The position numbers and the translations under genes are program-made. The notes under the pieces were generated by a model. The model made no database searches and was not told the DNA's origin. It was given only the letters and a program-made list of their open reading frames with translations. A DNA stretch of 64,000 nt from Massilia sp. PAMC28688 (GTDB lineage Bacteria > Pseudomonadota > Gammaproteobacteria > Burkholderiales > Burkholderiaceae_D), in NCBI RefSeq assembly GCF_019443445.1, contig NZ_CP080378.1, positions 1,488,001-1,552,000 of the forward strand, written 5' to 3'. Positions 33,413 through 42,793 of this stretch are shown here, in pieces; position 1 is the first letter of the stretch; each line of letters begins with the position of its first letter.

Positions 33413-34549
33413 ATGCCGTCCACCACCACTGTACACACCCTGACCGCCGCCACGCTGCTGGTCGCTTGCGCCACTGCGGCGGCGCAGGCCCAGGTCGTCA
33501 AAATCGGCGTATCCGGGCCGCTGTCCGGCGCCAACGCCTTTGCCGGCAAGGACAATGAAAACGGCGTGCGCCTGGCAGTGGAAGAACTCAACGCCCGCAA
33601 GATGCACATCGCCGGCAAGCCCGTCACGTTCGAGCTGCTGTCCGAAGACGACCAGGGCGACCCCAAGGCCGGCGTGACCGTGGCGCAGAAGTTCGCCGAT
33701 GCGGGAGTGGGCTTTGTGCTTGGCCCCTACAACTCGGGCGTGGCAATTCCCGCTTCGCGCGTCTACAACGACGCCGGCATCATCATGTCCACGGTGGGCA
33801 CCAATCCCAAGATCACCAAGAGCGGCTATAACAATGTGTTTCGGATTGTCGCCAGCGACAATCAGGTCGGCTCCTCGGTTGCTGCCTATGCCGCCAGGCA
33901 GCTCAAGCTCAAGACCGTGGGCGTGATTGACGACCGCACCGCCTTTGGCCAGGGAGTGGCGATGGAATTCACGCGCCAGGCGCGCGCCTCCGGCATCAAG
34001 GTGGCGGGCCACGAGTTCACGACCGACAAGGCCAGCGACTTCGCCTCCATCCTCACCAAGCTCAAGGCGAAGAAGGTCGACGCCATTTTCTTTGGCGGCT
34101 ACGCGCCACAGGCCGCGCCCATGGTGCGCCAGATGCGCGCGCTGGGCATGAAGGACGTCAAGCTGCTCGGCGGCGACACCTTGTGCAGCCCGGAGATGGC
34201 CAAGCTCGGGGGCGACGCCGTTGGCGAAAACGTCCTGTGCGCCCAAGGTGGGGCGATGCTCGACAAAGTAGCCGCAGGCCCGGCATTCCAGAAGCGCTAC
34301 AAGGAGCGATTCAAGGTGGCGCCGGACGTCTATGCGGCCTCGTTCTATGACCAGACCATGTTCATCGCGCAGGCCATGAAGGCGGCCAATTCGGTCGACC
34401 CATCGGTGGTGGGCAGCACCATGCACAACACCAGCTACAAAGGCGTGGTCGGCAACTACGCATACGATGCTGCAGGTAACATGAAAAAATCAGCCGTCAC
34501 CATTTACACGTTCAGAAACGGTGCACCGGTGCCGCTGGCGAGTTACTGA
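33413..34549 (+). CDS. Periplasmic branched-chain amino acid-binding protein (LivJ/LivK family)
   Basis: ATG at 33413, preceded by GGAGA, gives a 378-residue protein with signal peptide (TLTAATLLVACATAAAQA). The mature sequence opens VVKIGVSGPLSGANAFAGKDNENG and shows the type I periplasmic-binding-protein pattern of Leu/Ile/Val-binding proteins (VGFVLGPYNSGVAIPASRVY, VFRIVASDNQVG, FGGYAPQAAPMVRQ). The longer frame from 33140 overlaps the Lrp gene and is not the real start. No permease or ATPase genes follow, so it is an orphan binding protein that must use transporter subunits encoded elsewhere. Confidence 0.92.
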   Translation: MPSTTTVHTLTAATLLVACATAAAQAQVVKIGVSGPLSGANAFAGKDNENGVRLAVEELNARKMHIAGKPVTFELLSEDDQGDPKAGVTVAQKFADAGVGFVLGPYNSGVAIPASRVYNDAGIIMSTVGTNPKITKSGYNNVFRIVASDNQVGSSVAAYAARQLKLKTVGVIDDRTAFGQGVAMEFTRQARASGIKVAGHEFTTDKASDFASILTKLKAKKVDAIFFGGYAPQAAPMVRQMRALGMKDVKLLGGDTLCSPEMAKLGGDAVGENVLCAQGGAMLDKVAAGPAFQKRYKERFKVAPDVYAASFYDQTMFIAQAMKAANSVDPSVVGSTMHNTSYKGVVGNYAYDAAGNMKKSAVTIYTFRNGAPVPLASY

Positions 34550-34570
34550 TAAAACAGGCAGCCAAATAAA

Positions 34571-34598
34571 AAAGCCGCGACCCGGAGGTGGCGGCTTT
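34571..34598. terminator. Stem-loop terminator after the binding protein gene
   Basis: AAAGCCGC (34571-34578) and GCGGCTTT (34591-34598) form an 8-bp stem, with extra ACC/GGT pairing inside the loop. The + strand T-tract is only three bases, while the upstream A-tract gives a longer T-run on the - strand, so it may work in both directions. Confidence 0.65.
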
Positions 34599-34863
34599 AA
34601 TGGCAGCGGCGCATGGTTCCAGCGCGGTGCGCTACAGAACCCGGCATGCCTTGTCCGGAGGGCATAGTTTGCAGCTTTGCCGTCTCGGGGAACCTGTCGT
34701 TCAGACAGTTCAATGATCATACCCTTCGCTGTTGCACGGCGGGAGTGATTGTTTAAATCGGAGCGCGTGGTATCGATATGACAAAACTATCGACCTTTAG
34801 CCTTGTGCCAACTTGACGTATCCTGATGCGCTTCCCGTCATCATTCCATCGTACGGACCAACC

Positions 34864-36681
34864 ATGAAAAAAAGCCTCACCCTGACCGCGCTGTGCGCCA
34901 CACTCGCGCTAAGCTTCATTCCCGCTGGCGCCGCGCCCGCGCAGCCACCGGACGCCAAGGTGTCCGGCGTGGTATCCGAGCTGGCCCGCAAGAAGCTCGA
35001 TGCGATCGCCGACGAGTATTACGAATCGAAGGCGCGCCACGACCCCGTTGGCGCGACCGACAATGGCGACAACCGGTTTGACGACCAGATTGGCATGGCC
35101 ATCGCGCCCAAGGTGCGCGCGCGCCAATACGCCAGGTACCACGCCTTCCTCAAGCGCCTGCAGGACATTGACCGCATGGACCTCGATACCCGGGCGCAGA
35201 CCAATTACGACGTGCTGAAATACGAGCTTGAGACCGCGCTCACGTTCGAAAATATTCCCGAGCATCTGCTGCCTTTGAACCAGATGGACAGCATCCCCAT
35301 GACCCTGGCCAATTACGCCAGCGGTGATGGCGCCCAGCGCCTGACCACGGTCAAGGAATACAAGGCATACCTCAATCGCCTCAACCAGCTGCCGGCCTGG
35401 ATCGACCAGGCTATCGCCAATATGCGCGAAGGCATGCGCCAGGGGATCGTGCTGCAAAAGGCAGCGCTCACCTCCGCCCTGCCCCAGTTCCAGAAACTGG
35501 TGACGCCGAAGGTGGAGGACAACATCTTCTACACCCCGGTCACGAAGATGCCCGCCACTTTTTCGGCCAAAGAGAAGGCGGAACTCACCCGCGCCTACCG
35601 CACCACGGTGGACAACAGGCTGTCGCCGGCCCTCAAGCGCCTGGCGACCTTTTTGGAAAAGGAATACCTGCCGGCGGCGCGCACCAGCACCGGCTGGAGC
35701 GAGCTGCCGGGTGGACCCGACTGGTACAAGGCCAACGTGCGTGCAGCCACCACGACCACGCTCACGCCTGAAGAGATCCACGCCATCGGCCTGCGCGAAG
35801 TGGCGCGCATCCAGGACGAATATGGCGTGGTCGGCCCAAAGATGGGCTACACGGGCCCCGCATCGGGCCTGCCGGGATGGGTAGCGCAGCAGGACAAGTA
35901 CCGCCCCTTCAAGACCGAACAGGAAATCCTCGACGTCTACGGCAAGCTCGATGCACAGCTGCGCGCCAAGCTGCCCGCCATGTTCACGCTCATGCCGAAA
36001 GCACCGCTGGATGTGCGCCTGGAGCCGGAGCTCACGCGCGCCACGGCATCGGACCACTACACCGCACCGGCATCGGACGGTTCACGTCCCGGCGTGTTCT
36101 GGACGGTCGTAAACGATCCCACGAAGTACGGCAGCACCGGCATGGTCACGCTGTTCCTGCACGAAGGGCACCCCGGCCACCACTTCCACATCGCGCTGCT
36201 GCAGGAAATGGGCCTGCCCAACTTCCGCAAATTCGGCGGCAATAACGCCTACACGGAAGGCTGGGCGCTGTACGCCGAAACGCTGGGCAAGGAGATGGGC
36301 CTGTTCGAGAAGCCGGAAGACTATTTTGGTCACCTGAACGATGAAATGCTGCGCGCGGCGCGCCTGGTGGTCGACACCGGCATGCACGCCAAGGGCTGGA
36401 GCCGCGAGAAGGCCATCCAGTATTACAAGGATACGCTGGGCTACACCGAACCGCTGGCACGCAGCGAGATCGAGCGCTATATGGTGTGGCCGGGCCAGGC
36501 CCTGAGCTACAAGATTGGTTCGCTGAAGATTGCGGAACTGCGCAAGCGCGCCACCGATGCGCTGGGACCAAAATTCAGCCTGCCCAAGTTCCACGAAGTG
36601 GTGCTGCAGGATGGGACCTTGCCCCTTTCTCTGCTCGAGGCCAAGGTCGACCGCTGGATTGAAAAGAACAGGGAGCAGTAA
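34864..36681 (+). CDS. DUF885 family secreted metallopeptidase-like protein
   Basis: ATG at 34864 begins a signal peptide (MKKSLTLTALCATLALSFIPAGAAPA); the product has 605 residues. It is a helix-rich DUF885 protein with the family signature LFLHEGHPGHHFH near residue 430, an HExxH-like zinc motif, and the following NNAYTEGWALYAE that supplies a downstream Glu. DUF885 proteins are believed to be zinc carboxy- or dipeptidases related to the M2/M3 gluzincins, with little biochemical proof. The gene is transcribed alone, with a terminator after it. Confidence 0.9.
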   Translation: MKKSLTLTALCATLALSFIPAGAAPAQPPDAKVSGVVSELARKKLDAIADEYYESKARHDPVGATDNGDNRFDDQIGMAIAPKVRARQYARYHAFLKRLQDIDRMDLDTRAQTNYDVLKYELETALTFENIPEHLLPLNQMDSIPMTLANYASGDGAQRLTTVKEYKAYLNRLNQLPAWIDQAIANMREGMRQGIVLQKAALTSALPQFQKLVTPKVEDNIFYTPVTKMPATFSAKEKAELTRAYRTTVDNRLSPALKRLATFLEKEYLPAARTSTGWSELPGGPDWYKANVRAATTTTLTPEEIHAIGLREVARIQDEYGVVGPKMGYTGPASGLPGWVAQQDKYRPFKTEQEILDVYGKLDAQLRAKLPAMFTLMPKAPLDVRLEPELTRATASDHYTAPASDGSRPGVFWTVVNDPTKYGSTGMVTLFLHEGHPGHHFHIALLQEMGLPNFRKFGGNNAYTEGWALYAETLGKEMGLFEKPEDYFGHLNDEMLRAARLVVDTGMHAKGWSREKAIQYYKDTLGYTEPLARSEIERYMVWPGQALSYKIGSLKIAELRKRATDALGPKFSLPKFHEVVLQDGTLPLSLLEAKVDRWIEKNREQ

Positions 36682-36687
36682 CAATGA

Positions 36688-36711
36688 CGGGGAGTTCGGC
36701 TCCCCGTTTTT
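36688..36711 (+). terminator. Rho-independent terminator
   Basis: CGGGGAG (36688-36694) pairs with CTCCCCG (36700-36706) around a five-base TTCGG loop, followed by five T residues. It ends the DUF885 gene. Confidence 0.95.
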
Positions 36712-36774
36712 CATCGCGTCCGGTAGACTTGACGATCCTTCCCGCTGATGTTTGACCACTCAAGGAGAAACATA

Positions 36775-37272
36775 ATGGTAAGCAAGAACACGGTATGCCT
36801 GTGGTACAACGGGGACGCGCTCGACGCCGCCAATTTTTATGCAAAGACCTTCCCTGACAGCTCGGTTGACGCGGTCCACCGCGCGCCGGGCGACTATCCA
36901 TCCGGCAAGGAAGGCGATGTGCTGACGGTGCAATTTACCGTCGCTGGCATTCCCTGCCTGGGGCTCAATGGCGGCCCGGGCGTCGAGCATGGCTTTGCGT
37001 TTTCGTTTCAAATTGCCACCGACGACCAGGAAGAAACGGACCGCCTGTGGGACGCCATTGTCAGCAATGGTGGGCAGGAAGGCCAGTGCTGCTGGTGCAC
37101 CGACCGCTGGGGCGTGTCGTGGCAGATCGCGCCGCGCGCGCTCACCGCGGCCATCAGTGACCCGGACACCGCGGCGGCCAAGCGCGCGTTCAACGCCATG
37201 ATGAACATGACCAAGATCGACATTGCGGCGATTGAGGCAGCGCGCAGGGGTGATGGCGGTGCGGTGAGTTGA
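36775..37272 (+). CDS. VOC family (PhnB/3-demethylubiquinone-9 methyltransferase-like) protein
   Basis: A 165-residue protein with AAGGAGA eight bases before the ATG. It shows the paired beta-alpha-beta-beta-beta modules of glyoxalase-fold proteins (CLWYNGDALDAANFYAKTFPDS at the start, then VLTVQFTVAGIPCLGLNGGP and RWGVSWQIAPRAL). This is the PhnB-like subgroup that has no single accepted function. It marks the left border of the accessory island: downstream genes are short, of different composition and repeat-flanked. Confidence 0.88.
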   Translation: MVSKNTVCLWYNGDALDAANFYAKTFPDSSVDAVHRAPGDYPSGKEGDVLTVQFTVAGIPCLGLNGGPGVEHGFAFSFQIATDDQEETDRLWDAIVSNGGQEGQCCWCTDRWGVSWQIAPRALTAAISDPDTAAAKRAFNAMMNMTKIDIAAIEAARRGDGGAVS

Positions 37273-37515
37273 TTAGTCGCACTTGTCATCACCGGCGGGT
37301 CGGTTTGCAGTGGTCGCTGAAGCTGTCGAGTCCGTCCATTGACCCGCCTGACGCCTCGGCAAGTGACCACAAAGAATAACGTCGGTCGGACGAACTGGCT
37401 ACTGAATAGCCACTGGACTGCTGGCCTTGAACAAGCTCATGTAAAGTGGGGCGACGCAGCCGACCGGCGACATTCGGCCCAGGAGTCGACATTTGGTCGT
37501 ATGCTTGGTTGATCT

Positions 37516-38025
37516 ATGGGAAAACAGACAGCTATCGCACTCACTGAGAAGGACGAATCCCTTTTCCTGGATTTTTTACGTGCATCCGCTTCGATTGAGA
37601 TTTACCGCACAACAGCGCCCTCAGATGATTTGCTAAAGATCGATCAATTCCCTCAAAGGGGCGCGAATGAATGGTGTTATCTGATTGCGAACACAAGTTT
37701 TCACTGGGTACCCGAACTCCGATTTGTCTCCGACCATGCCCCTATCGTCAGTCGTCGAGGTTGGACGTATATCGCCAATAGCAGCGTCGCTCCCGTGCTC
37801 GAATATTCGCGCCACAACTTCGACAACGATCTCTCGTACGGCCGAATCTATTGGGCAAAGAATTTCGCTGCCCCCGACGGCCCGCAATACGATCAGGATG
37901 CATTCAACATTTGGTATCAGAAAATTGTTCGTTGGCTACGCAAGAACGGCCAACGAAGATCAAACGACCCGTACTCAGTTTATTTCCTACCGGATGCGTG
38001 GAATCGCTACAATGGCCAGGCCTAA
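37516..38025 (+). CDS. Hypothetical protein, first gene of the accessory island
   Basis: A 169-residue, soluble, aromatic-rich protein (SYGRIYWAKNFAAPDG; FNIWYQKIVRWLRKNG) without signal peptide. I do not recognise its family. Its composition is clearly less GC-rich than the genes before it. About 25 bases upstream of the ATG is TTCGGCCCAGGAGTCGAC, which matches the 3' end of the island repeat. Placement among immunity-type genes makes an immunity role possible, but nothing in the sequence proves it. Confidence 0.65.
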   Translation: MGKQTAIALTEKDESLFLDFLRASASIEIYRTTAPSDDLLKIDQFPQRGANEWCYLIANTSFHWVPELRFVSDHAPIVSRRGWTYIANSSVAPVLEYSRHNFDNDLSYGRIYWAKNFAAPDGPQYDQDAFNIWYQKIVRWLRKNGQRRSNDPYSVYFLPDAWNRYNGQA

Positions 38026-38239
38026 GTAGACGGGCGTCGGCGTCGGAGCCAGAAGCAGACGCATGCGGATTAACTGACGCGTTCCGCTCTTGTTAGCAAA
38101 TATCGAAATCGCGGTAGTACTAGCTGGGAGGCATCTGGCTCATAGCGATTTTTCGGGATGGCGTGACATCCAGCTTGCTCCCGCATTTGAAGACGATCTT
38201 TGGCGCATTCGCATTACTTGACGATGACTCTGGATCCTC

Positions 38240-38812
38240 ATGACAATTTTTGAAAACCGCTGCCACATGCCGCGCCTTGCCTGCCTGCTGACTGGACTTC
38301 TGCTGCCGCTGGCCGCTCCTGCTCAAAACCTGATTAGCTCCTTGGAAGGGGTATACAAAACCCGCGGGCAAAGTGGGATAGTAATGGGACCTGGAACAGA
38401 GGACGAGATTGTTCAGGTCGAAGATGTCCTCGAGATTGTCCGCTACGATGACAGACGTGCCTATTTTCGCACGCGCTTGAACTTCTATAACGGGCATAAG
38501 TGCGCACTGTGGGGTATCGCTGAACAGCGTGGCAGCGAGCTTTTCTACCAGCAAACTGCCGATATCTATCCGGGGCTACCGGTCTGCGCGCTTAAAATCA
38601 AGCGCGTAGGCGGCACCGTTAAGCTCACGGACTATTGGGATGAAAACTTGAGCACTAGCTGCAGCGTTCACTGTGGTGCACGCGGCTCCTTTAGCAATGT
38701 GAGCTTCACCCTGGCAAGCAAGCGCCCCATTCGTTACTTGAAGCGGATGAAGGGTGCCAGCGAGTATAAGGAAGCGGTTGCAGAGCTACAGGGCAAGCTC
38801 TCGGTGCGCTGA
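38240..38812 (+). CDS. Hypothetical exported protein
   Basis: A 190-residue protein. Starting from the second Met (38267) it would have a standard signal peptide, MPRLACLLTGLLLPLAAPAQ; the first Met at 38240 adds nine residues. The mature part has five cysteines (HKCALW, LPVCAL, TSCSVHCG) and beta-rich sequence with no family I recognise. It is followed directly by a decayed IS1182 transposase fragment on the opposite strand. Confidence 0.65.
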   Translation: MTIFENRCHMPRLACLLTGLLLPLAAPAQNLISSLEGVYKTRGQSGIVMGPGTEDEIVQVEDVLEIVRYDDRRAYFRTRLNFYNGHKCALWGIAEQRGSELFYQQTADIYPGLPVCALKIKRVGGTVKLTDYWDENLSTSCSVHCGARGSFSNVSFTLASKRPIRYLKRMKGASEYKEAVAELQGKLSVR

Positions 38813-38814
38813 TA

Positions 38815-39083
38815 GAACATGGCCAGCGATGATTCTTTCGCCACCGAGAATGCCTTGGAGTAGCCGCGAAGCGATCGCAGTCAGCGAATTTACTCTCATC
38901 GCGGTTCGGGCCTTGGTGGCCATTCCCGACAGCTGGTCACGGTCGCTGCCGGTATTGGTGACCTCGTGCTCGACGATCAGATGGTGTTTGGCGTCGACCG
39001 CGGTTTGCACGTTGTAGCCCACGATGCCTGAGCCTCGCATCATCATGGAACGGGCATCTGGATCCCTCAGTGAGATCTGCGTT
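38815..39083 (-). pseudogene. Remnant of an IS1182-family transposase
   Basis: On the - strand, the translation TQISLRDPDARSMMMRGSG followed by IVGYNVQTAVDAKHHLIVEH is almost the same as the internal part of the two intact IS1182 transposases in this window, but nucleotide identity is clearly lower. Past KARTAM the frame shifts and the rest (RGYSKAF... in another frame) is degraded. It has no start, no N-terminus and no terminal repeats, so it is an older, separate insertion. Confidence 0.85.
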
Positions 39084-39222
39084 TAACCAGTCGCTTCCAG
39101 CGCGCTTCAATTCGGTTTCGAGTGGTCACGACCAACGCGTAGTTCACGCGCCACGTACATTCGGCCAACAGCAGACATCACCAGACTATGCGTACACCTA
39201 AGACGTAAAGATCGGAGTGCTT

Positions 39223-39465
39223 ATGACGATGTTCACCAGCCACCAAGCGTACCTCGCCATGTATGTTTTTCTAGTGGAAGAATATAAGCTGACCGGGTCA
39301 GGTGAGATTGGCGGCCTGTTAGGAGGAATGTCATTGCTCGTCGATGGGCATACCGCAGACCCTGCAGCAGAAGAACAGTGGAATGAGGCCGTTCAGCGTG
39401 TACTTGCTGGACACGTCGATGCACAACTTAGATTTGTCCCCCTGGGCGGCGAGGCGCCCGGATGA
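39223..39465 (+). CDS. Small hypothetical protein, immunity-like
   Basis: ATG at 39223 has GGAG five bases upstream; the product has 80 residues, mostly helical and acidic (HQAYLAMYVFLVEEYKLTG, EIGGLLGGMSLLVDG). Short proteins with this LGGMSLL.DG.xADPA pattern are widespread in proteobacterial accessory regions, commonly beside polymorphic toxin loci, and have no assigned activity. A repeat 3'-end (TTCGGCCAACAGCAGACAT) lies about 45 bases upstream. Confidence 0.65.
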   Translation: MTMFTSHQAYLAMYVFLVEEYKLTGSGEIGGLLGGMSLLVDGHTADPAAEEQWNEAVQRVLAGHVDAQLRFVPLGGEAPG

Positions 39466-39676
39466 TGCCGGACATCGGACGGCTGCAGCCGCTAAAGTTT
39501 GGATGTTCGAACACGGCCGCGAGCAGCCGGTAGCAAGGCTGTTGCGCTCGGGTTGATGTCGGCGAAACAGTCAGGAATAGCTTGTCACAAGCATTGGAAG
39601 GAAAGCTTTGCGACGAGCCCGCCGAGGTAGCGAAGGGGCATAGTGAGGTGTAAAGGGCTTCGGTTGCTGCAGCGGT

Positions 39677-39787
39677 GAAGGTCCGGTATGGGGCGATAGC
39701 TGCCTGTCGAGGCCGGCTGCGAACTTTACGTATGGGCAACTGATATCATGTGACGAACGGCCGAGAACGGGCAGAATCGGACGGTCG
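39677..39787 (+). repeat. Island repeat, copy A
   Basis: About 111 bases with the full order seen in other copies: 5' arm GAAGGTCCGGTATGGGGCGA, then TGCCTGTCGAG, the extended -10 motif TGATATCAT (TATCAT 39744-39749), GACGAACGGCCGAGA and the 3' arm ending CGGACGGTC. It precedes the gene at 39857. The arms are imperfect inverted repeats. Confidence 0.75.
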
Positions 39788-39856
39788 TGGCGCGGCACCC
39801 CCTGAGCAAATTACTCAAAGTCAGCATGAGCTTTATCCAATCGATAAGGGAGCGGA

Positions 39857-40267
39857 ATGGTTCAAACCAATAGCTTGCCCAACCTCAACGAGGATGTACG
39901 GCTGCTCCGAGGCATAATCCCTTTGTGGCATGCGGAAATGGCTTGGGCCAAGGAGCTACTAAAGAGATCATTTGACTTGGATGATCCACAGGATATCCTG
40001 CGTCGCGAGTTTCGGGGCACTCATCAGATTCCCGGAACGACCTGGTTCTTTTATACCCATGGAATCGGAGTCAACGTCTACCGGACTTCAGATGTCGGCG
40101 GCATTGACTTTGACTTCGATAAGAATGATCCCGATGCATGGAGGCTAGCTATATTTTTGGAAAAGCAGGTTAATGACGGTACCCTTTCGTTTGAAAAGTA
40201 CCGTCACCTTGTTGATGACGACGAACGACTAAAAGCCGCGCTCGACGCGATTATTGTATCCGTCTGA
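39857..40267 (+). CDS. Hypothetical protein, possibly DUF6896-like immunity protein
   Basis: A 136-residue acidic soluble protein. The central pattern FYTHGIGVNVYRT ... IDFDFDKNDPDAWRLAIFLEKQ resembles the DUF6896 type (HGIG, then D-x-D-F and WRL), a group that occurs among bacterial immunity genes; I hold this only tentatively. The start has GGAG about six bases upstream (AAGGGAGCGGAATG). It follows repeat copy A and is followed by the first intact IS1182. Confidence 0.6.
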   Translation: MVQTNSLPNLNEDVRLLRGIIPLWHAEMAWAKELLKRSFDLDDPQDILRREFRGTHQIPGTTWFFYTHGIGVNVYRTSDVGGIDFDFDKNDPDAWRLAIFLEKQVNDGTLSFEKYRHLVDDDERLKAALDAIIVSV

Positions 40268-40274
40268 TTTCGGC

Positions 40275-41959
40275 CCAGGCTGTGTAAAAACGTGATCCCA
40301 TGTAAACGGATTTTCCACGGTAAACGTTGAGCCAGTATCTCATCAATACTGGTGCTGTATGAAACGTTTTATTGAAGGCGAGGACCGTGGACAAGGCACG
40401 CTACTCCCCGAGCTTTTGGACGACTACGTAACCGAGGACAACCCTGTCCGCGTAGTCGATATCTTCGTTGAAGAACTTGACCTGGCCGCGCTGGGCTTTG
40501 CACGAGTTCTCCCAGCAAAGACAGGGCGGCCTGCCTATCACCCCGCTGTGCTCCTGAAGCTCTACATCTATGGCTACCTCAACCGCATCCAGTCGAGCCG
40601 CCGGCTCGAGCGCGAAGCGCAGCGCAACGTGGAACTGATGTGGCTGACCGGCCGCCTAGCTCCCGACTTCAAAACTATCGCGAACTTCCGGAAAGACAAT
40701 GGCAAGGCCATCCGCAGTGTTTGCCGGCAGTTTATCGTGCTGTGCCAGCGACTCGATCTGTTTCAAGATGCGGTAGTGGCTATCGACGGCAGCAAGTTCA
40801 AGGGCGTCAACACCAGTGACCGCAATTTCACGCACGGGAAACTCAAGCGTAGGATGGAAGAGATCGAAGCAAACATTGGCCGCTACTTAGCAGAACTGGA
40901 CACCGCCGATCGGCAGGCACCGGCGACGGCACAAGCACGATCGGTGCGTTTAAACGAGAAAATCGCGGCGATGAAGGGACAGATGGCCGAGCTTAAGAAA
41001 GTCGAAGCACAGCTGCAAGCCTCTGGCGAAACGCAAATCTCGCTGACCGATCCCGATGCACGGTCAATGATCACGCGCGGTGACGGCATCGTTGGGTACA
41101 ACGTGCAAACTGCCGTCGACGCCAAGCATCATCTCATCGTTGAACACGAAGTTACGAACATCGGCAACGACCGCGATCAACTCTCTGTCATGGCTAAGAA
41201 AGCTCGCGCTGCGATTGGTACCGCCAAGTTGACGGCAATCGCCGACCGCGGCTACTTCAAAGGCGAAGAAATCCTGGCATGCCGCGAGGCCGGTATTGAA
41301 CCGTTGGTCCCTGCGACCAAGACCTCCAACGCCAAGGCGGAGGGCCGCTTCGACAAGGCTGATTTCATCTACGATCAGCAGAAGAATGAATACCGGTGCC
41401 CGGCGGGTCAATCGCTGATCTGGCGCTTTGCCTGCGTCGAAAAGGGTATGACGCTCAACCGTTACTGGAGCTCGAATTGCAAGGGCTGCCCGCTCAAGGA
41501 CAAGTGCACGCCGAGCCAGGCGCGACGCGTGACGCGCTGGGAACACCAGGGCGTGCTCGATGACATGCAGGTTCGTCTTGAGCAGCAGCCCGAGACCATG
41601 CGCATTCGTCGCTGCACAGTCGAGCACCCGTTCGGAACCATTAAGTCATGGATGGGGGCAACGCACTTCCTGACCAAGGGGTTAGAGCGCGTGAGGACCG
41701 AGATGAGCCTGCATGTGCTCGCCTATAACTTCAAACGATTGCTCGCGGTATTGGGCATGACCAGGATCATCGAAGCAATAAGGGCGCAAGCCCTATTTAT
41801 GACTCTGCTACGCGTCGTATGGGCCTTTGCGATGCTGATGATCCCGCTAGGTCCGGGAAAAACTCCGCTGGCCTTAAGGGCCTGCGGCGGCCTCCAGATG
41901 AACCCTTAAAGGTAAAATGTGGGTACTGGAGTTAGTGCGTCTGTTTTTACACGGCCTGG
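40275..41959 (+). mobile_element. IS1182-family insertion sequence, copy 1
   Basis: A 1,685-bp element bounded by inverted repeats CCAGGCTGTGTAAAAAC (left) and CCAGGCCGTGTAAAAAC (right, complementary), differing by one base. It holds a single transposase gene. The same 1,685-bp element is present in opposite orientation at 52426-54110. No convincing target duplication is visible; flanks TTCGGC and GCCAGAAGC belong to the 5' arm of the island repeat. Confidence 0.9.
40359..41909 (+). CDS. IS1182 family transposase, copy 1
   Basis: A 516-residue DDE transposase of the IS1182 type: an N-terminal DUF772-like part (GRPAYHPAVLLKLYIYGYLN), the first catalytic region AIDGSKFKGVNT, a coiled-coil insert (LNEKIAAMKGQMAELKKVEA), AVDAKHHLIVEHEV, ADRGYFKGEEI, a C-rich stretch with CKGCPLKDKC, and the Glu region VEHPFGTIKSWMG. 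It is intact and differs from copy 2 only at two visible residues (AVLGM for ALLGM; LQMNP for LQVNP). It catalyses transposition of its own element. Confidence 0.95.
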   Translation: MKRFIEGEDRGQGTLLPELLDDYVTEDNPVRVVDIFVEELDLAALGFARVLPAKTGRPAYHPAVLLKLYIYGYLNRIQSSRRLEREAQRNVELMWLTGRLAPDFKTIANFRKDNGKAIRSVCRQFIVLCQRLDLFQDAVVAIDGSKFKGVNTSDRNFTHGKLKRRMEEIEANIGRYLAELDTADRQAPATAQARSVRLNEKIAAMKGQMAELKKVEAQLQASGETQISLTDPDARSMITRGDGIVGYNVQTAVDAKHHLIVEHEVTNIGNDRDQLSVMAKKARAAIGTAKLTAIADRGYFKGEEILACREAGIEPLVPATKTSNAKAEGRFDKADFIYDQQKNEYRCPAGQSLIWRFACVEKGMTLNRYWSSNCKGCPLKDKCTPSQARRVTRWEHQGVLDDMQVRLEQQPETMRIRRCTVEHPFGTIKSWMGATHFLTKGLERVRTEMSLHVLAYNFKRLLAVLGMTRIIEAIRAQALFMTLLRVVWAFAMLMIPLGPGKTPLALRACGGLQMNP

Positions 41960-42106
41960 GCCAGAAGCGGACCTTCCCAGCGGGTCTGTGCCCGACAAGT
42001 TTAGTGAACCTTTTTCTGCAATTTCAGCGTAAGCGGCCAGCCGGCCCACCTATGAATTCCTAATCACACTGGCCACACTGCATCCCTCGTACTTTAGGAG
42101 GACAGT

Positions 42107-42397
42107 GTGAACAACGTGGAACGCGAGCAGGTATGGCAGGAGCGGGTAGCTCAATGGCAGGCAAGCGGCTTGTCCCAGCGCGCCTACGCAATCCAACATG
42201 GTTTCCCAGCGCGCCAGGTCGGCTACTGGGTGCGGCGATTGACGGGTGTGCAAACGTCGGCGCTGCTACCGGTGCGGGTGGTGGGCGTGCCGGCGGCGAT
42301 GCCGACGATCACGCTACGTAGTGAGCGCGGCTGGACCTTGACGCTGCCCGGCGCGATACCGGCCAGCTGGCTGGCCGAAGTGATGCGGGCGCTTTGA
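42107..42397 (+). CDS. tnpA: IS66 TnpA (helix-turn-helix accessory protein)
   Basis: A 96-residue protein beginning with GTG at 42107, AGGAGG five bases upstream. An N-terminal helix-turn-helix (WQASGLSQRAYAIQHGFPARQVGYWVRRL is in three short helices) is typical of IS66 OrfA, needed together with TnpB for efficient transposition. Its stop overlaps the tnpB start in TGATG. Confidence 0.9.
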   Translation: MNNVEREQVWQERVAQWQASGLSQRAYAIQHGFPARQVGYWVRRLTGVQTSALLPVRVVGVPAAMPTITLRSERGWTLTLPGAIPASWLAEVMRAL

Positions 42398-42738
42398 TGC
42401 AGCTGTCGGCCAATGCAATCTGGCTGGCGACGGCAGCGGTGGACATGCGCATCGGCATCGACGGGCTGTCCTTGCATGTGCAGCAGGCGCTGGGGCGGCC
42501 GCCATGCGATGGCACGGCATACGTGTTTGCCAACCGTCGCCGTACGCGCCTGAAGATGGTCTGCTGGGATGGCACGGGCGTGTGGATGTGCCTGCGCCGC
42601 CTGCACCGGGGCCAGTTTGTCTGGCCCCAAGTTGACGACGCCTGCTGGCAGATCAGCGCCGAACAATGGCAATGGCTGGTCGCTGGCGTGGACTGGCAAC
42701 GCCTGTCGGCACCGGCACCAGCGCAGTGGCGACTGTGA
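42397..42738 (+). CDS. tnpB: IS66 TnpB (Orf2 family)
   Basis: A 113-residue protein of the IS66 Orf2 family, recognised from VDMRIGIDGLSLHVQQALGR, FANRRRTRLKMVCWDGTGVW and LHRGQFVWP. ATG at 42397 overlaps the tnpA stop by one base. The role is accessory to the TnpC transposase; the exact action is not known. Confidence 0.92.
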   Translation: MQLSANAIWLATAAVDMRIGIDGLSLHVQQALGRPPCDGTAYVFANRRRTRLKMVCWDGTGVWMCLRRLHRGQFVWPQVDDACWQISAEQWQWLVAGVDWQRLSAPAPAQWRL

Positions 42739-42793
42739 GGACGTAAACTGTTTCGCTTGTAAACATCGTCCGTGCTCTGTAAACTACTGAGCC

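Noticed and set aside
38120..38222. Possible RelE/YafQ-like toxin fragment on the + strand (GWRDIQLAPAFEDDLWRI)
   Set aside because: Only about 33 codons without a start and with weak resemblance to the D-x-L-x-G-x-W...H-x-x-P pattern; not enough to call.
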